In this document: positions 1 to 8,459 of the stretch, in pieces
Layout: each line of letters opens with the position of its first letter
Position numbering within the stretch: position 1 is the first letter of the stretch
From: Prevotella multiformis DSM 16608
GTDB taxonomy: Bacteria > Bacteroidota > Bacteroidia > Bacteroidales > Bacteroidaceae
Length of the DNA: 64,000 nucleotides
NCBI RefSeq assembly: GCF_000191065.1
Contig: NZ_GL872283.1
Location: 148,726-212,725 of the forward strand
Reading direction: 5' to 3'
The notes under the pieces: generated by a model
Database searches by the model: none
What the model saw: the letters and a program-made list of their open reading frames with translations, nothing else
What the model was told of the DNA's origin: nothing
Made by a program: the position numbers and the translations under genes

Positions 1-1147
1 TGCTGACTTTGAAGACAAAAAGAATACTTGTCTGGTCGGCCAGCCAACCGAAGAACGAACTGCCCAGCCCACCAAGACCAAACGACAGCCCATAGAAGAT
101 ACCGGCTATCGTCCCGATATGATTGGGCATGAGGTCGGTGGCATAGACCAATATGGCGGAAAAGGCCGAGGCTATGATGAGACCGATAACGGCTGACAGA
201 ACAACCGTACCGGCAAGGCTTCCCACATAAGGGAGCAGGATTGTGAAAGGGGCCGCACCGAAGATAGAGAACCATATTACGTATTTCCGCCCATAACGGT
301 CGCCTATCCACCCTCCGAGAAGTGTCCCGACGACCTCTGCTGCCAAGAAGACAAACAGACAGAGTTGGGAATATTGGATAGAGACGCCGAACTTCTCGAT
401 CAAGAAGAACGTGAAATAGCTGGTCATGCTCTCCGTATAGAAATTCTTGGAGAACATCAACACGAACAGGATAAACACAAAACCGTAAATCTGCCGGCGG
501 GTGTAGCTCTTTGCCGTGGTCCATTGCGGCCGTCTCCGCCTACGGACCTGCTTTAATTGCCTTACGTGCCATTTCCCAATATAAACCAGAATAAAGGCCA
601 GGAGAAGGGCTATGAACGCAAACCAACGCACACCGCTCAGGCCGACCGGTATCACGATGAGTGCCGCAAAGAGAGGGCCTATTGCAAAACCGCCATTGCC
701 GCCTACCTGGAAAATGCTCTGCGCCAACCCGTTTCTGCCACCGGAAGCTTGCTGCGCCACCTGCGAACCTTGCGGATGGAAAATAGAAGAGCCTAATCCG
801 AACAACGACACCGACAACAATATGACGAGGAAACTATCGGCATACGACAGCATGAAAATACCGATGAGCGTAAAAACCATGCTCACGGGCAATTGCCACC
901 AGCCATGATGCCTGTCGGCATATAGCCCGACAAACGGCTGTATGATGGAAGAGGTCAACTGCAGGACAAGCGTAATGATGCCTATCTGGAAGAAGGATAA
1001 GCCGAACTCTTCTTTCAACATCGGATAGATTGCGGGAAGCATCGAATGCATCGTGTCGTCTAAAAGATGACAGAAGCTTACCGTGAGGAGAATACCGAAA
1101 ACGGTGCGTTCTTCGTTCCCTTTCCCTATTTTGCCGTTTATCCCCAT
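1..1147 (-). CDS. MFS transporter, fosmidomycin-resistance (Fsr)-like, cut by the window edge
   Basis: The reverse strand is open from an ATG at 1145-1147 to base 1, about 382 codons, with the C-terminus outside the window. The protein starts MGINGKIGKGNEERTVFGIL and is a chain of hydrophobic helices. It carries the helix 1-2 segment SFCHLLDDTMHSMLPAIYP, a loop GLYADRHHGW, and a second-half loop GGWIGDRYGRKY, which matches the MFS signature D-R-x-G-R-(K/R). The N-terminal pattern resembles the Fsr efflux family, a proton-driven drug exporter of the inner membrane; the substrate is an inference. A basic loop (VRQLKQVRRRRRPQW) joins the two halves. Start choice is supported by a promoter 27 bp upstream. 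It diverges from mnmG. Confidence 0.85.
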   Translation of the reverse strand, partial: MGINGKIGKGNEERTVFGILLTVSFCHLLDDTMHSMLPAIYPMLKEEFGLSFFQIGIITLVLQLTSSIIQPFVGLYADRHHGWWQLPVSMVFTLIGIFMLSYADSFLVILLSVSLFGLGSSIFHPQGSQVAQQASGGRNGLAQSIFQVGGNGGFAIGPLFAALIVIPVGLSGVRWFAFIALLLAFILVYIGKWHVRQLKQVRRRRRPQWTTAKSYTRRQIYGFVFILFVLMFSKNFYTESMTSYFTFFLIEKFGVSIQYSQLCLFVFLAAEVVGTLLGGWIGDRYGRKYVIWFSIFGAAPFTILLPYVGSLAGTVVLSAVIGLIIASAFSAILVYATDLMPNHIGTIAGIFYGLSFGLGGLGSSFFGWLADQTSILFVFKVS

Positions 1148-1173
1148 TTTCTTCGTTTTTACAGTTAAGCATG

Positions 1174-1202
1174 CAAAGGTACATCTTTTTTGAATAGACA
1201 AA
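1174..1202 (-). promoter_or_regulatory. Bacteroidota promoter of the MFS gene
   Basis: On the minus strand TTTG (1199-1202) is followed after 17 bp by TACCTTTG (1174-1181), the -33/-7 pair of the main Bacteroidota sigma factor. The predicted start of transcription lies about 20 bases before the ATG at 1147. The rest of the 332-bp divergent spacer 1148-1479 shows no gene. Confidence 0.6.
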
Positions 1203-1461
1203 GAATGCTTGACAGAATAACTGCATCCCCCCGCAGTTTACATGTTCCTTTGTTTCCCATGTTTCTCTTGTTCCCTCACAGGACAATGAGTTCTCTCGAT
1301 ACGAGATCGTACCGGCCTCGGAGCTGCATGGATGCAGAATGAACTGAAGAGAGGCATTTCCCAAGGAACTATACAAGGAACTTTTCCTCCCATAATCTGT
1401 TTGTAATTCGATTTTATTTCTTAATTTTGTGACGTTTTAAATTAGGGGTGTTGTGCCCCTA

Positions 1462-1469
1462 TACTTTTG
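1462..1469 (+). promoter_or_regulatory. -7 element TACTTTTG of mnmG
   Basis: TACTTTTG lies 10 bp before the ATG at 1480. It decides the start codon: the in-frame ATG at 1453 lies upstream of this promoter and would not be in the transcript. No good -33 TTTG is seen at the usual distance. Confidence 0.55.
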
Positions 1470-1479
1470 TAAGAAGACG

Positions 1480-3351
1480 ATGAAATTCAAGTATGATGTA
1501 CTTGTTATCGGCGGTGGACACGCAGGTTGTGAGGCTGCTACGGCAGCCGCCAACATGGGCGCAGACACTTGTCTGGTGACAATGGACATGAATAAAATCG
1601 GGCAGATGAGCTGTAACCCGGCCGTAGGAGGAATTGCCAAAGGACAGATAGTCAGGGAGATAGATGCTCTTGGAGGCTATATGGGACTGGTAACCGATGC
1701 CACGGCGATACAGTTCCGTATGCTGAACCGGTCCAAAGGCCCTGCCGTATGGAGTCCGCGCGCACAGTGCGACCGTGGCAAATTCATCTGGGAATGGCGG
1801 AAAAGACTTGACCATACGGACCATCTTGACATCTTTCAGGACCAGGCTGACGAACTGTTGACAGAGAACGGCAAGGTATTGGGTATCAGGACAATATGGG
1901 GTATCTGCCTGTATGCACAGACGGTAATCGTCACCGCCGGCACCTTCCTCAACGGACTGATGCACATCGGCAGACGGAAAGTGGAAGGCGGACGATGCGC
2001 CGAGCCGGCTGTCCATCACTTTACGGAAAGCATCACGCGCCACGGAATCCGCTCCGAACGCATGAAGACAGGCACTCCTGTGCGCATAGACCGCCGGTCG
2101 GTCCACTTTGACGAGATGGAATCACAGCCGGGAGAGACAGACTACCATCAGTTCTCTTTCTTCGGCCCGCACCGGCAGCTTCCGCAGCTTCCCTGCTGGA
2201 CCTGCAACACAAACGAGCAGGTACACGAGGTGCTGCGTAGCGGACTGGCAGACTCTCCCCTCTTCAACGGACAGATTCAGAGTACAGGGCCACGCTACTG
2301 CCCTTCCATAGAGACGAAACTCGTTACCTTCCCTGACAAGCATTCGCATCCGCTCTTCCTCGAACCGGAGGGTACGGACACGAATGAAATGTATCTCAAC
2401 GGCTTCTCTTCGAGCATGCCATGGGAGATCCAGCTGGAGGCCATACACAGGATTCCGGCTCTGCGCAATGCTAAGATCTACCGGCCGGGGTATGCCATCG
2501 AATACGACTATTTCGATCCTACGCAGCTGAAACACTCACTGGAATCGAAAATCATAGACGGACTGTTCTTTGCCGGACAGGTAAACGGTACGACAGGATA
2601 CGAAGAGGCTGGCGGACAAGGTACGGTTGCAGGGATCAATGCAGCCCTGCTTTGTGCCGGCAAAGCACCTTTCGTAATGAACAGGGACGAAAGCTATATC
2701 GGCGTGCTGATTGACGACCTCACGACAAAGGGGGTCGACGAACCTTACCGTATGTTCACCTCGCGTGCGGAATACCGTATTCTCCTGCGCCAGGATGATG
2801 CCGATGCCCGCCTGACAGAACAGGCCTACCGCCTCGGCATCGCCAGACGCGACCGATACGAATGGTGGCTGCAGAAGAAAGAACACATCAGCCGCATCAC
2901 CGACTTCTGCAACAACACCTCGGTAAAGCCGGATGTTGTTAACGGCCTTTTGGAACAGCTGGGGACTTCTCCGATAAAAGGTGCGGCCAGGATTACCGAC
3001 CTCGTAGCCCGCCCGCAGGTGAACTTCGAGAATCTATCAGCTGTTGTTCCAGCTCTGAAAGAAGCCATCGAAGCATCCCCCAACCGTCAGGAAGAGATTG
3101 CGGAAGCTGCAGAAATAAAGCTGAAGTATAAGGGGTACATCGACCGTGAGCGTGTGTTCGCCGAAAAGATGCACCGACTTGAGGACATAAAAATAAAAGG
3201 ATATTTCGATTACGGCAGACTTCACGACCTCTCGACAGAGTGCCGGCAGAAGTTAGAACGAATACAACCGGAAACACTCGCACAGGCAAGCCGCATCCCG
3301 GGAGTAAGCCCAAGTGACATCAATGTGCTGCTCGTCCTCATGGGAAGATAG
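1480..3351 (+). CDS. mnmG: tRNA uridine-5-carboxymethylaminomethyl modification enzyme MnmG (GidA)
   Basis: This 623-residue FAD protein works with MnmE to add the cmnm5 group to wobble uridine 34 of several tRNAs. Visible features are the FAD Rossmann motif GGGHAGCEAA (11-20), the family block CNPAVGGIAKGQIVREID from residue 45, TGTFLNG in the NADH-binding part, the late block GQVNGTTGYEEAGGQG, and the C-terminal MnmE-binding helical domain ending SPSDINVLLVLMGR. Length fits the family (about 620). The start at 1480 is chosen over 1453 because of the -7 element between them. It heads a co-directional run with apt and uvrC; gidA genes often sit near the replication origin, in line with the parS sites that follow. 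Confidence 0.97.
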   Translation: MKFKYDVLVIGGGHAGCEAATAAANMGADTCLVTMDMNKIGQMSCNPAVGGIAKGQIVREIDALGGYMGLVTDATAIQFRMLNRSKGPAVWSPRAQCDRGKFIWEWRKRLDHTDHLDIFQDQADELLTENGKVLGIRTIWGICLYAQTVIVTAGTFLNGLMHIGRRKVEGGRCAEPAVHHFTESITRHGIRSERMKTGTPVRIDRRSVHFDEMESQPGETDYHQFSFFGPHRQLPQLPCWTCNTNEQVHEVLRSGLADSPLFNGQIQSTGPRYCPSIETKLVTFPDKHSHPLFLEPEGTDTNEMYLNGFSSSMPWEIQLEAIHRIPALRNAKIYRPGYAIEYDYFDPTQLKHSLESKIIDGLFFAGQVNGTTGYEEAGGQGTVAGINAALLCAGKAPFVMNRDESYIGVLIDDLTTKGVDEPYRMFTSRAEYRILLRQDDADARLTEQAYRLGIARRDRYEWWLQKKEHISRITDFCNNTSVKPDVVNGLLEQLGTSPIKGAARITDLVARPQVNFENLSAVVPALKEAIEASPNRQEEIAEAAEIKLKYKGYIDRERVFAEKMHRLEDIKIKGYFDYGRLHDLSTECRQKLERIQPETLAQASRIPGVSPSDINVLLVLMGR

Positions 3352-3442
3352 AACGCATAGAGACGGAAACACGCATACAGAGACGGGAAGACTCCATTGC
3401 CAAAGAGCGGATACATGCCCCTATGACAACAAGCATGCACGT

Positions 3443-3458
3443 GGTTCCACGTGAAACA
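3443..3458 (+). promoter_or_regulatory. parS: parS-like ParB-binding site 1
   Basis: GGTTCCACGTGAAACA matches the parS consensus TGTTNCACGTGAAACA at 15 of 16 positions. It lies in the mnmG-apt spacer, 35 bp before apt, and a further CACGTG sits just upstream (3439-3444). ParB binding here would load the partition complex and condensin near the origin. No parA or parB gene is in the window. Confidence 0.8.
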
Positions 3459-3492
3459 AACGCATAAAACAAAACAATATAACAAATTGGAA

Positions 3493-4023
3493 ATGAACAA
3501 GAAACTATTATTGGACAACCTGAGATGTATTCCGGACTGGCCAGTCAAGGGAGTCAACTTCCGAGACGTAACCACCCTGTTCAAGTCACCAGAAGCTCTT
3601 CAGGAAATTACAGATGAGATGGTCGACCTCTACAAGGGGAAAGGCGTGACAAAGATTGTGGGCATTGAGAGCCGGGGCTTCGTCATGTCGTCAGCCGTTG
3701 CCACACGCCTCGGTGCCGGCATCGTGCTCTGCCGCAAGCCGGGGAAGCTCCCCTGCGAAACCGTACAGGAAAGCTATGCCAAGGAATACGGCGTAGACAC
3801 CATCGAGATTCACAAGGATGCAATCAATGAAAACGATATTGTCCTGCTGCACGACGACCTGCTGGCAACAGGTGGAACAATGAAGGCTGCCTGCGACCTT
3901 GTCAAGAAGTTCCACCCGAAGAAAGTATATTGCAACTTCATCATCGAACTTCACACGGAGTTTCCGCACAGCCGCGAACAGTTCGACAAGGATGTCGAAA
4001 TAAGCTCGCTGCTCCGATTCTAA
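3493..4023 (+). CDS. apt: Adenine phosphoribosyltransferase
   Basis: This 176-residue cytosolic enzyme makes AMP from adenine and PRPP (purine salvage). The PRPP-binding motif is DDLLATGGT at 121-129, in the string VLLHDDLLATGGTMKAACDL, and the N-terminal part has the family pattern NLRCIPDWPVKGVNFRDVTTLF. A GTG 42 bp upstream, at 3451, is in frame but lies inside the parS site, so the ATG at 3493 (MNKKLLLDN) is the natural start. The gene follows mnmG after 141 bp and precedes uvrC. A weak hairpin 80 bp downstream could end transcription. Confidence 0.95.
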   Translation: MNKKLLLDNLRCIPDWPVKGVNFRDVTTLFKSPEALQEITDEMVDLYKGKGVTKIVGIESRGFVMSSAVATRLGAGIVLCRKPGKLPCETVQESYAKEYGVDTIEIHKDAINENDIVLLHDDLLATGGTMKAACDLVKKFHPKKVYCNFIIELHTEFPHSREQFDKDVEISSLLRF

Positions 4024-4101
4024 GCGGTGACGGAACTGTAAGGAAGACAAATCCCAGCCTTCTTTGGACAAGGAAGGGAATAAGAAGAAAAACAAAAGAA
4101 T

Positions 4102-4140
4102 GAGGAGCTGCCAACAAAAGGGGCTGCTCCTCCTTGCTTT
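4102..4140 (+). terminator. Weak hairpin downstream of apt
   Basis: GAGGAGC (4102-4108) pairs with GCTCCTC (4126-4132), a 7-bp stem followed by the T-rich CTTGCTTT. It is a modest terminator candidate in the 304-bp apt-uvrC spacer, which otherwise holds only parS site 2 and the uvrC ribosome-binding site. Confidence 0.35.
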
Positions 4141-4271
4141 AAGACAATGCTCTCGCTCCCAGCCTACCGATGCCCAATTTTAATCGGCCATACCCGCTAT
4201 TGATACTCCACGGCCTATCAATGCCCATAAATGATTATCCCTTTCCGCCAGCTCATAGCTTTTCGAGTTCG

Positions 4272-4287
4272 CGTTCCACGTGAAACA
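4272..4287 (+). promoter_or_regulatory. parS: parS-like ParB-binding site 2
   Basis: CGTTCCACGTGAAACA matches parS at 15 of 16 positions; the only difference is the first base, as in site 1. It lies 829 bp from site 1, in the same orientation, in the spacer before uvrC. Two near-perfect 16-mers this close together are very unlikely by chance. Confidence 0.8.
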
Positions 4288-4327
4288 AAATTGCGTAGAA
4301 GCCCTTTATACAAAGGAGTTACACAAA

Positions 4328-6157
4328 ATGAATAAAGAAGATAACTTGAAGCGATTGGCTTATCTGAGGAACATTGTACTCAATATGCCTGAGAAGCCAG
4401 GCACCTACCAGTTCTATGACGTAGAGCATACTATCATCTATGTCGGTAAAGCAAAAAACCTGAAGCGTCGTGTGTCATCCTACTTTCACAAAGAGGTAGA
4501 CCGTTTCAAGACAAAAGTACTGGTTTCAAAGATCCATGACATATCCTATTCTGTCGTCAATACAGAGGAAGATGCACTGCTGATAGAGAATCAGCTGATC
4601 AAACAGTACAAGCCGAAATACAACGTACTGCTCAAAGACGGGAAGACTTATCCCAGTATCTGTGTAACGAACGAATACTTTCCCCGTATCTTCAAGACAC
4701 GAAACATCAACAAGCGTTACGGCACTTTCTACGGCCCTTACAGCCATATCAGCAGTATGTACGCCATTCTTGACATAATAAAAAAGGTGTATAAACCAAG
4801 AACCTGCCGTTTCCCCATCACGAAAGAAGGCATAGAACAGGGAAAATACAAGCCCTGCCTGGAATACCATCTGCATAACTGCGGAGCGCCTTGCATCGAC
4901 AAACAAAGTTATGAAGACTATCAGGAAGCGATACGACAGGCCCGGGAAATACTGAAAGGAAACACGCGCGAGGTACAGAACATGCTCAAACAGCAGATGG
5001 AGAAATATGCTGAAGAACTGCGATTCGAGGAAGCAGAACTGTGCAAACAGCGTTACATGGCTCTCGATAATTTCGCAGCAAAAAGTGAAATCGTAAGCCA
5101 TACGATTACAGATGTCGATGTATTCACGATTATAGATGATGACACAAGGAAGAATGCCTTCATCAATTATATTCATGTAAAGAACGGTGCAATCAACCAG
5201 AGCTTCACGTACGAATACAAGCGGAAACTCGATGAAACCGATGAAGAACTCTTGAATGAAGCCATTCCGGAGATCCGTGAACGCTTCAACAGCACGGCCA
5301 AAGAAATCATTGTCCCCTTTGCGCTTGACTTCAAGGTGAAGGATGCCGAGTTCTTCATTCCTCAACGCGGCGACAAACATCATCTTTTAGAACTTTCAGA
5401 GATGAATGCAAAGCAGTACAAGTTCGACCGGCTGAAACAGGCGGAGAAGCGGAATCCGGAGCAGAAGCAGACCCGACTGATGCGGGAACTGCAGGAAAAG
5501 CTGAAATTACCGAAGCTGCCTTACCAGATAGAATGCTTCGATAACTCCAACATTTCAGGAACGGATGCAGTCGCAGGGTGCATCGTCTACAAGGGCATGA
5601 AACCCTCCAGGAAAGACTACCGCAAGTACAACATCAAGACCGTAACCGGTCCTGATGACTATGCCTCCATGCAGGAAGTCGTAAGACGACGCTACAGCCG
5701 GATGCAGGAAGAGGGCACTCCCCTCCCCGACCTCATCATCACCGACGGCGGAAAAGGGCAGATGGAGGTCGTAAGAGCGGTCATCGAGGACGAGCTCCAC
5801 CTGCACGTCCCCATCGCCGGCCTTGCCAAAGACGACCGCCACCGTACCAACGAACTCCTCTACGGGTTTCCCCCGCAGACCATCGGCTTGGACATCAAAG
5901 GCGAACTGTTCAAGGTCCTGACGCAGATACAGGATGAAGTACATCGTTTCGCCATCTCCTTCCATCGAGACAAACGCTCCAAGAGCCAGCTGCACAGCGA
6001 GTTGGACAATATAAAGGGAATCGGACCGAAGACAAAGAATCTGCTACTCAAGAAGATGAAAAGTGTCAAGAGAATCAAAGATGCTGATAGTCAGGAGCTA
6101 ATAGACATTGTCGGTACAAGCAAGGGCAACATCGTTTACAATTATTTTCACAACTGA
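4328..6157 (+). CDS. uvrC: Excinuclease ABC subunit C
   Basis: UvrC makes the two incisions around bulky lesions during nucleotide excision repair, together with UvrB. The 609-residue protein shows the GIY-YIG domain (GTYQFYDVEHTIIYVGKAKN near the N-terminus), the UvrB-interacting UVR motif (FEEAELCKQRYMALDNF, about 235-255), the RNase H-like nuclease block (ECFDNSNISGTDAVAG and LIITDGGKGQ) and a C-terminal double helix-hairpin-helix (IKGIGPKTKNLLLKKM, then IVGTSKGN). The ATG at 4328 has an AAAGGAG ribosome-binding site 8 bases upstream (4313-4319), unusual for a phylum with few Shine-Dalgarno sites. An in-frame GTG at 4280 is rejected because it lies in parS. dtd follows after 37 bp. Confidence 0.97.
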   Translation: MNKEDNLKRLAYLRNIVLNMPEKPGTYQFYDVEHTIIYVGKAKNLKRRVSSYFHKEVDRFKTKVLVSKIHDISYSVVNTEEDALLIENQLIKQYKPKYNVLLKDGKTYPSICVTNEYFPRIFKTRNINKRYGTFYGPYSHISSMYAILDIIKKVYKPRTCRFPITKEGIEQGKYKPCLEYHLHNCGAPCIDKQSYEDYQEAIRQAREILKGNTREVQNMLKQQMEKYAEELRFEEAELCKQRYMALDNFAAKSEIVSHTITDVDVFTIIDDDTRKNAFINYIHVKNGAINQSFTYEYKRKLDETDEELLNEAIPEIRERFNSTAKEIIVPFALDFKVKDAEFFIPQRGDKHHLLELSEMNAKQYKFDRLKQAEKRNPEQKQTRLMRELQEKLKLPKLPYQIECFDNSNISGTDAVAGCIVYKGMKPSRKDYRKYNIKTVTGPDDYASMQEVVRRRYSRMQEEGTPLPDLIITDGGKGQMEVVRAVIEDELHLHVPIAGLAKDDRHRTNELLYGFPPQTIGLDIKGELFKVLTQIQDEVHRFAISFHRDKRSKSQLHSELDNIKGIGPKTKNLLLKKMKSVKRIKDADSQELIDIVGTSKGNIVYNYFHN

Positions 6158-6182
6158 TAACCGAGAAGTCAAATAAAAATCG

Positions 6183-6190
6183 TATATTTG
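6183..6190 (+). promoter_or_regulatory. -7 element TATATTTG directly before dtd
   Basis: TATATTTG ends 4 bases before the dtd ATG (6195). If it is used, the transcript would begin at or next to the start codon, giving a leaderless mRNA. A chance match in an AT-rich spacer cannot be excluded. Confidence 0.4.
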
Positions 6191-6194
6191 CCGT

Positions 6195-6647
6195 ATGAGA
6201 ATCGTGATACAACGCGTGGGCCATGCCTCCGTCACCATTGAAGGACAGGTGAGGTCGGCTATTGACAAAGGATACCTCATCCTTCTCGGAATAGCCGAAG
6301 AGGACACCGAAGACGACATCAGATGGCTTGTCAACAAGATTACAGGACTGCGTATCTTCGATGACGAGGAGGGTATGATGAACAGAAGCATCATGGATGT
6401 AGGCGGCGAAATACTTGTCGTCTCTCAGTTTACGCTCATGGCGAGTTACAAGAAAGGCAACCGTCCAAGCTGGATCCATGCGGCCCGTCACGAGCTATCC
6501 ATCCCCCTCTACCACGGCTTCTGCGACGCTCTGAGCGAGGCCTTGGGCAAACCCGTCAGCACAGGAGAGTTCGGTGCAGACATGCAGGTAGAACTGCTGA
6601 ATGACGGTCCCGTCACCCTCTGCATAGACACAAAGAACAAGGAGTAA
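6195..6647 (+). CDS. dtd: D-aminoacyl-tRNA deacylase
   Basis: Dtd hydrolyses D-amino acids (and glycine on tRNA-Ala) from mischarged tRNAs. The 150-residue protein has both family signatures: SQFTLMASYKKGNRPSW in the middle, and the cross-subunit Gly-cisPro motif GPVTLCID near the C-terminus. The N-terminus MRIVIQRVGHASVTIEG is the typical first strand pair. Length is normal (145-150). It lies between uvrC and the MazG-like gene in one direction; the spacer after it holds a 10-bp repeat array. Confidence 0.95.
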   Translation: MRIVIQRVGHASVTIEGQVRSAIDKGYLILLGIAEEDTEDDIRWLVNKITGLRIFDDEEGMMNRSIMDVGGEILVVSQFTLMASYKKGNRPSWIHAARHELSIPLYHGFCDALSEALGKPVSTGEFGADMQVELLNDGPVTLCIDTKNKE

Positions 6648-6651
6648 AGGC

Positions 6652-6768
6652 TCTTCATCATCCAGTATCACCGCCCATCATCCACCGATCATCGCCTATC
6701 ACCGCCCACCAGCACCTACCAGTGCCCATGCCCCCTATCACCGCCTATCACCGCCTAAAAAGAAAAGA
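6652..6768 (+). repeat. 10-bp-period repeat array (CGCYTATCAY family), locus 1
   Basis: The dtd-mazG spacer is filled with degenerate units such as TATCACCGCC, CATCATCCAC and CTATCACCGC. The same family occurs at 27629, 39349, 43040 and 44424. Read along the direction of gene transcription the units are always present as CGCY-TATCAY. Confidence 0.75.
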
Positions 6769-6773
6769 GAACT

Positions 6774-7097
6774 ATGACTATCAAAGATGCCCAGCAAGCC
6801 GTAGACAAATGGATCAAAGACTACGGCGTGCGTTATTTCAGCGAGCTGACCAACATGGCCTGCCTCACCGAGGAAGTGGGCGAACTGGCACGTGTCATCG
6901 CCCGCACCTACGGCGAACAGAGCTTCAAAACCGGTGAAAACGCCGATTTAGGAGAAGAGATGGCAGATGTCTTATGGGTGCTGCTCTGTCTTGCCAACCA
7001 GACAGGCATCGACCTGACAGAAGAGCTAAAGAAGAGTTTTGACAAGAAGACGAGACGGGACAAGAACAGACACAAAGACAATCCGAAATTAAAATAA
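6774..7097 (+). CDS. MazG-like nucleotide pyrophosphohydrolase
   Basis: This 107-residue single-domain protein belongs to the all-alpha NTP pyrophosphatase (MazG) superfamily, which hydrolyses nucleoside triphosphates to monophosphate and pyrophosphate. The metal-binding acids are visible in CLTEEVGELARVIARTYGEQ and in DLGEEMADVLWVLLCLAN (the EExxE ... ExxD pattern). The C-terminus is lysine-rich (KKTRRDKNRHKDNPKLK). It is a short form, not the two-domain MazG. With dtd, rdgB and uvrC elsewhere in the window it fits a house-cleaning role; the substrate is not visible. Confidence 0.85.
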   Translation: MTIKDAQQAVDKWIKDYGVRYFSELTNMACLTEEVGELARVIARTYGEQSFKTGENADLGEEMADVLWVLLCLANQTGIDLTEELKKSFDKKTRRDKNRHKDNPKLK

Positions 7098-7292
7098 AGA
7101 CTATTTAGATCTACAAAATAGACTATAATATAATTTTCTCGTCGTAAAAAGGAGGAAAAGAGACCAACAGGGAAGCACGGGAGAACAGCCGGTAAACGGC
7201 TACAAACACTGAGGAACCATGAAGCAGCTGAACTTCATCCCTCACCTTTCACACAGAAAATGATACAACTAAATTTATAATTAAAACCAGAC

Positions 7293-8240
7293 ATGGGAAA
7301 GATTAAAGACACAGTAACAAAAGACATCCAGGCACAAAAAGCCGATGGAATCGTAGAAAAAAGCCAGTATGACCAGGCCTTGGCGCAGTACGACCTCAAC
7401 ATCACCGATGAGGAAGTAAAGGCTGCCGTGACCAGAATCATCACAGAAAAAGTTGCCGAGAACGATAATCTCGACGTAAAGAAATTCCTCTTGGGCAGCG
7501 TCGAACTGACGACCCTCAGCACGACAGACACCGAAGAGAAAGTACTCGCAATGATCGAGAAGGTAAACAGATTCGACAGCGAATACCCCGACCTCCCGCA
7601 CGTTGCAGCCGTCTGTGCCTACCCCTGCTTCACCAAGCTGATGGCCGACAGCCTCGAGGTCGACGGTGTCGAAATCACCAACGTAACCGGCAACTTCCCC
7701 TCTTCGCAGACCTTCTTGGAGGTAAAGACCATCGAGACGGCACTGGCCATCAAGGACGGAGCGACCAACATCGACATCGTCATGCCTGTCGGCAAATTCC
7801 TGTCAGGCGACTATGAAGGTGTCTGCGATACCATCAGCGAGATCAAACAGACCTGCGGCGACGTGCCCATGAAGGTGATCCTCGAGACAGGCGACCTCCG
7901 TAATGCCCGTGACATCAAGACCGCTTCCCTTCTCGCCATGTACGCCGGCGCCGACTATCTGAAGACAAGTACGGGAAAAGAGAAGGTCAGTGCGACCCCC
8001 GAGTCTGTCTACATTCTCTGCCAGGCCATCAAGGAATACTACGACAAGACAGGCATTCAGATCGGTCTGAAACCAGCCGGCGGAATCAATACCGTGATGG
8101 ATGCCGTCATCTACTACACCATCGTCAAAGAGGTGCTCGGCGAAAAATGGCTCACCAACTACTGGTTCCGGATGGGCACCAGCCGTCTTACAAACCTCCT
8201 GCTGAGCGAGATTACAGGCACTGAGACCAAGTTCTTCTAA
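7293..8240 (+). CDS. deoC: Deoxyribose-phosphate aldolase
   Basis: DeoC splits 2-deoxyribose 5-phosphate into acetaldehyde and glyceraldehyde 3-phosphate in nucleoside breakdown. The Schiff-base lysine is K224 in DYLKTSTGKEK; the second active lysine is K260 in GLKPAGGIN, and D161 lies in NIDIVMPVG. At 315 residues it is longer than E. coli DeoC (259) because of an N-terminal helical extension of about 90 residues before AAVCAYPCF. The 195-bp spacer from the MazG-like gene contains an AT-rich stretch and no clear TAnnTTTG element. A GC-rich hairpin follows the stop. Confidence 0.95.
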   Translation: MGKIKDTVTKDIQAQKADGIVEKSQYDQALAQYDLNITDEEVKAAVTRIITEKVAENDNLDVKKFLLGSVELTTLSTTDTEEKVLAMIEKVNRFDSEYPDLPHVAAVCAYPCFTKLMADSLEVDGVEITNVTGNFPSSQTFLEVKTIETALAIKDGATNIDIVMPVGKFLSGDYEGVCDTISEIKQTCGDVPMKVILETGDLRNARDIKTASLLAMYAGADYLKTSTGKEKVSATPESVYILCQAIKEYYDKTGIQIGLKPAGGINTVMDAVIYYTIVKEVLGEKWLTNYWFRMGTSRLTNLLLSEITGTETKFF

Positions 8241-8311
8241 ACCTCATTATCCTCAAACACAGCATTCCGTTCAACAGCCAGCACATATTGTGCAGGGCAA
8301 GATCAACCCGA

Positions 8312-8339
8312 CAGGGGCACACGGCTTCGTGTGCCCCTG
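8312..8339 (+). terminator. Hairpin downstream of deoC
   Basis: CAGGGGCACAC (8312-8322) and GTGTGCCCCTG (8329-8339) form a perfect 11-bp stem with a 6-base loop, 72 bp after the deoC stop. There is no T-run after it, so it may be an RNA-stabilising or Rho-assisted 3' end. Confidence 0.6.
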
Positions 8340-8451
8340 AATTATATCTGCCAATAGAAATAAAATGAATACGTACTTGAAGGGAAATCAAACTACGTAA
8401 TTAAAGAACAAATAAAATAATCTATAATTACTATATATATAGACTATACAA

Positions 8452-8459
8452 TAAATTTG
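8452..8459 (+). promoter_or_regulatory. -7 element TAAATTTG in a gene-less region
   Basis: TAAATTTG followed by CA is a full match to the -7 consensus with the common CA extension, yet no gene follows on this strand before polA at 10188. It would transcribe 8465 onward, so a non-coding RNA is possible. Confidence 0.4.

Noticed and set aside
834..1376. A 180-codon minus-strand frame overlapping the MFS gene start
   Set aside because: It is out of frame with the clear MFS protein and crosses that gene's promoter.
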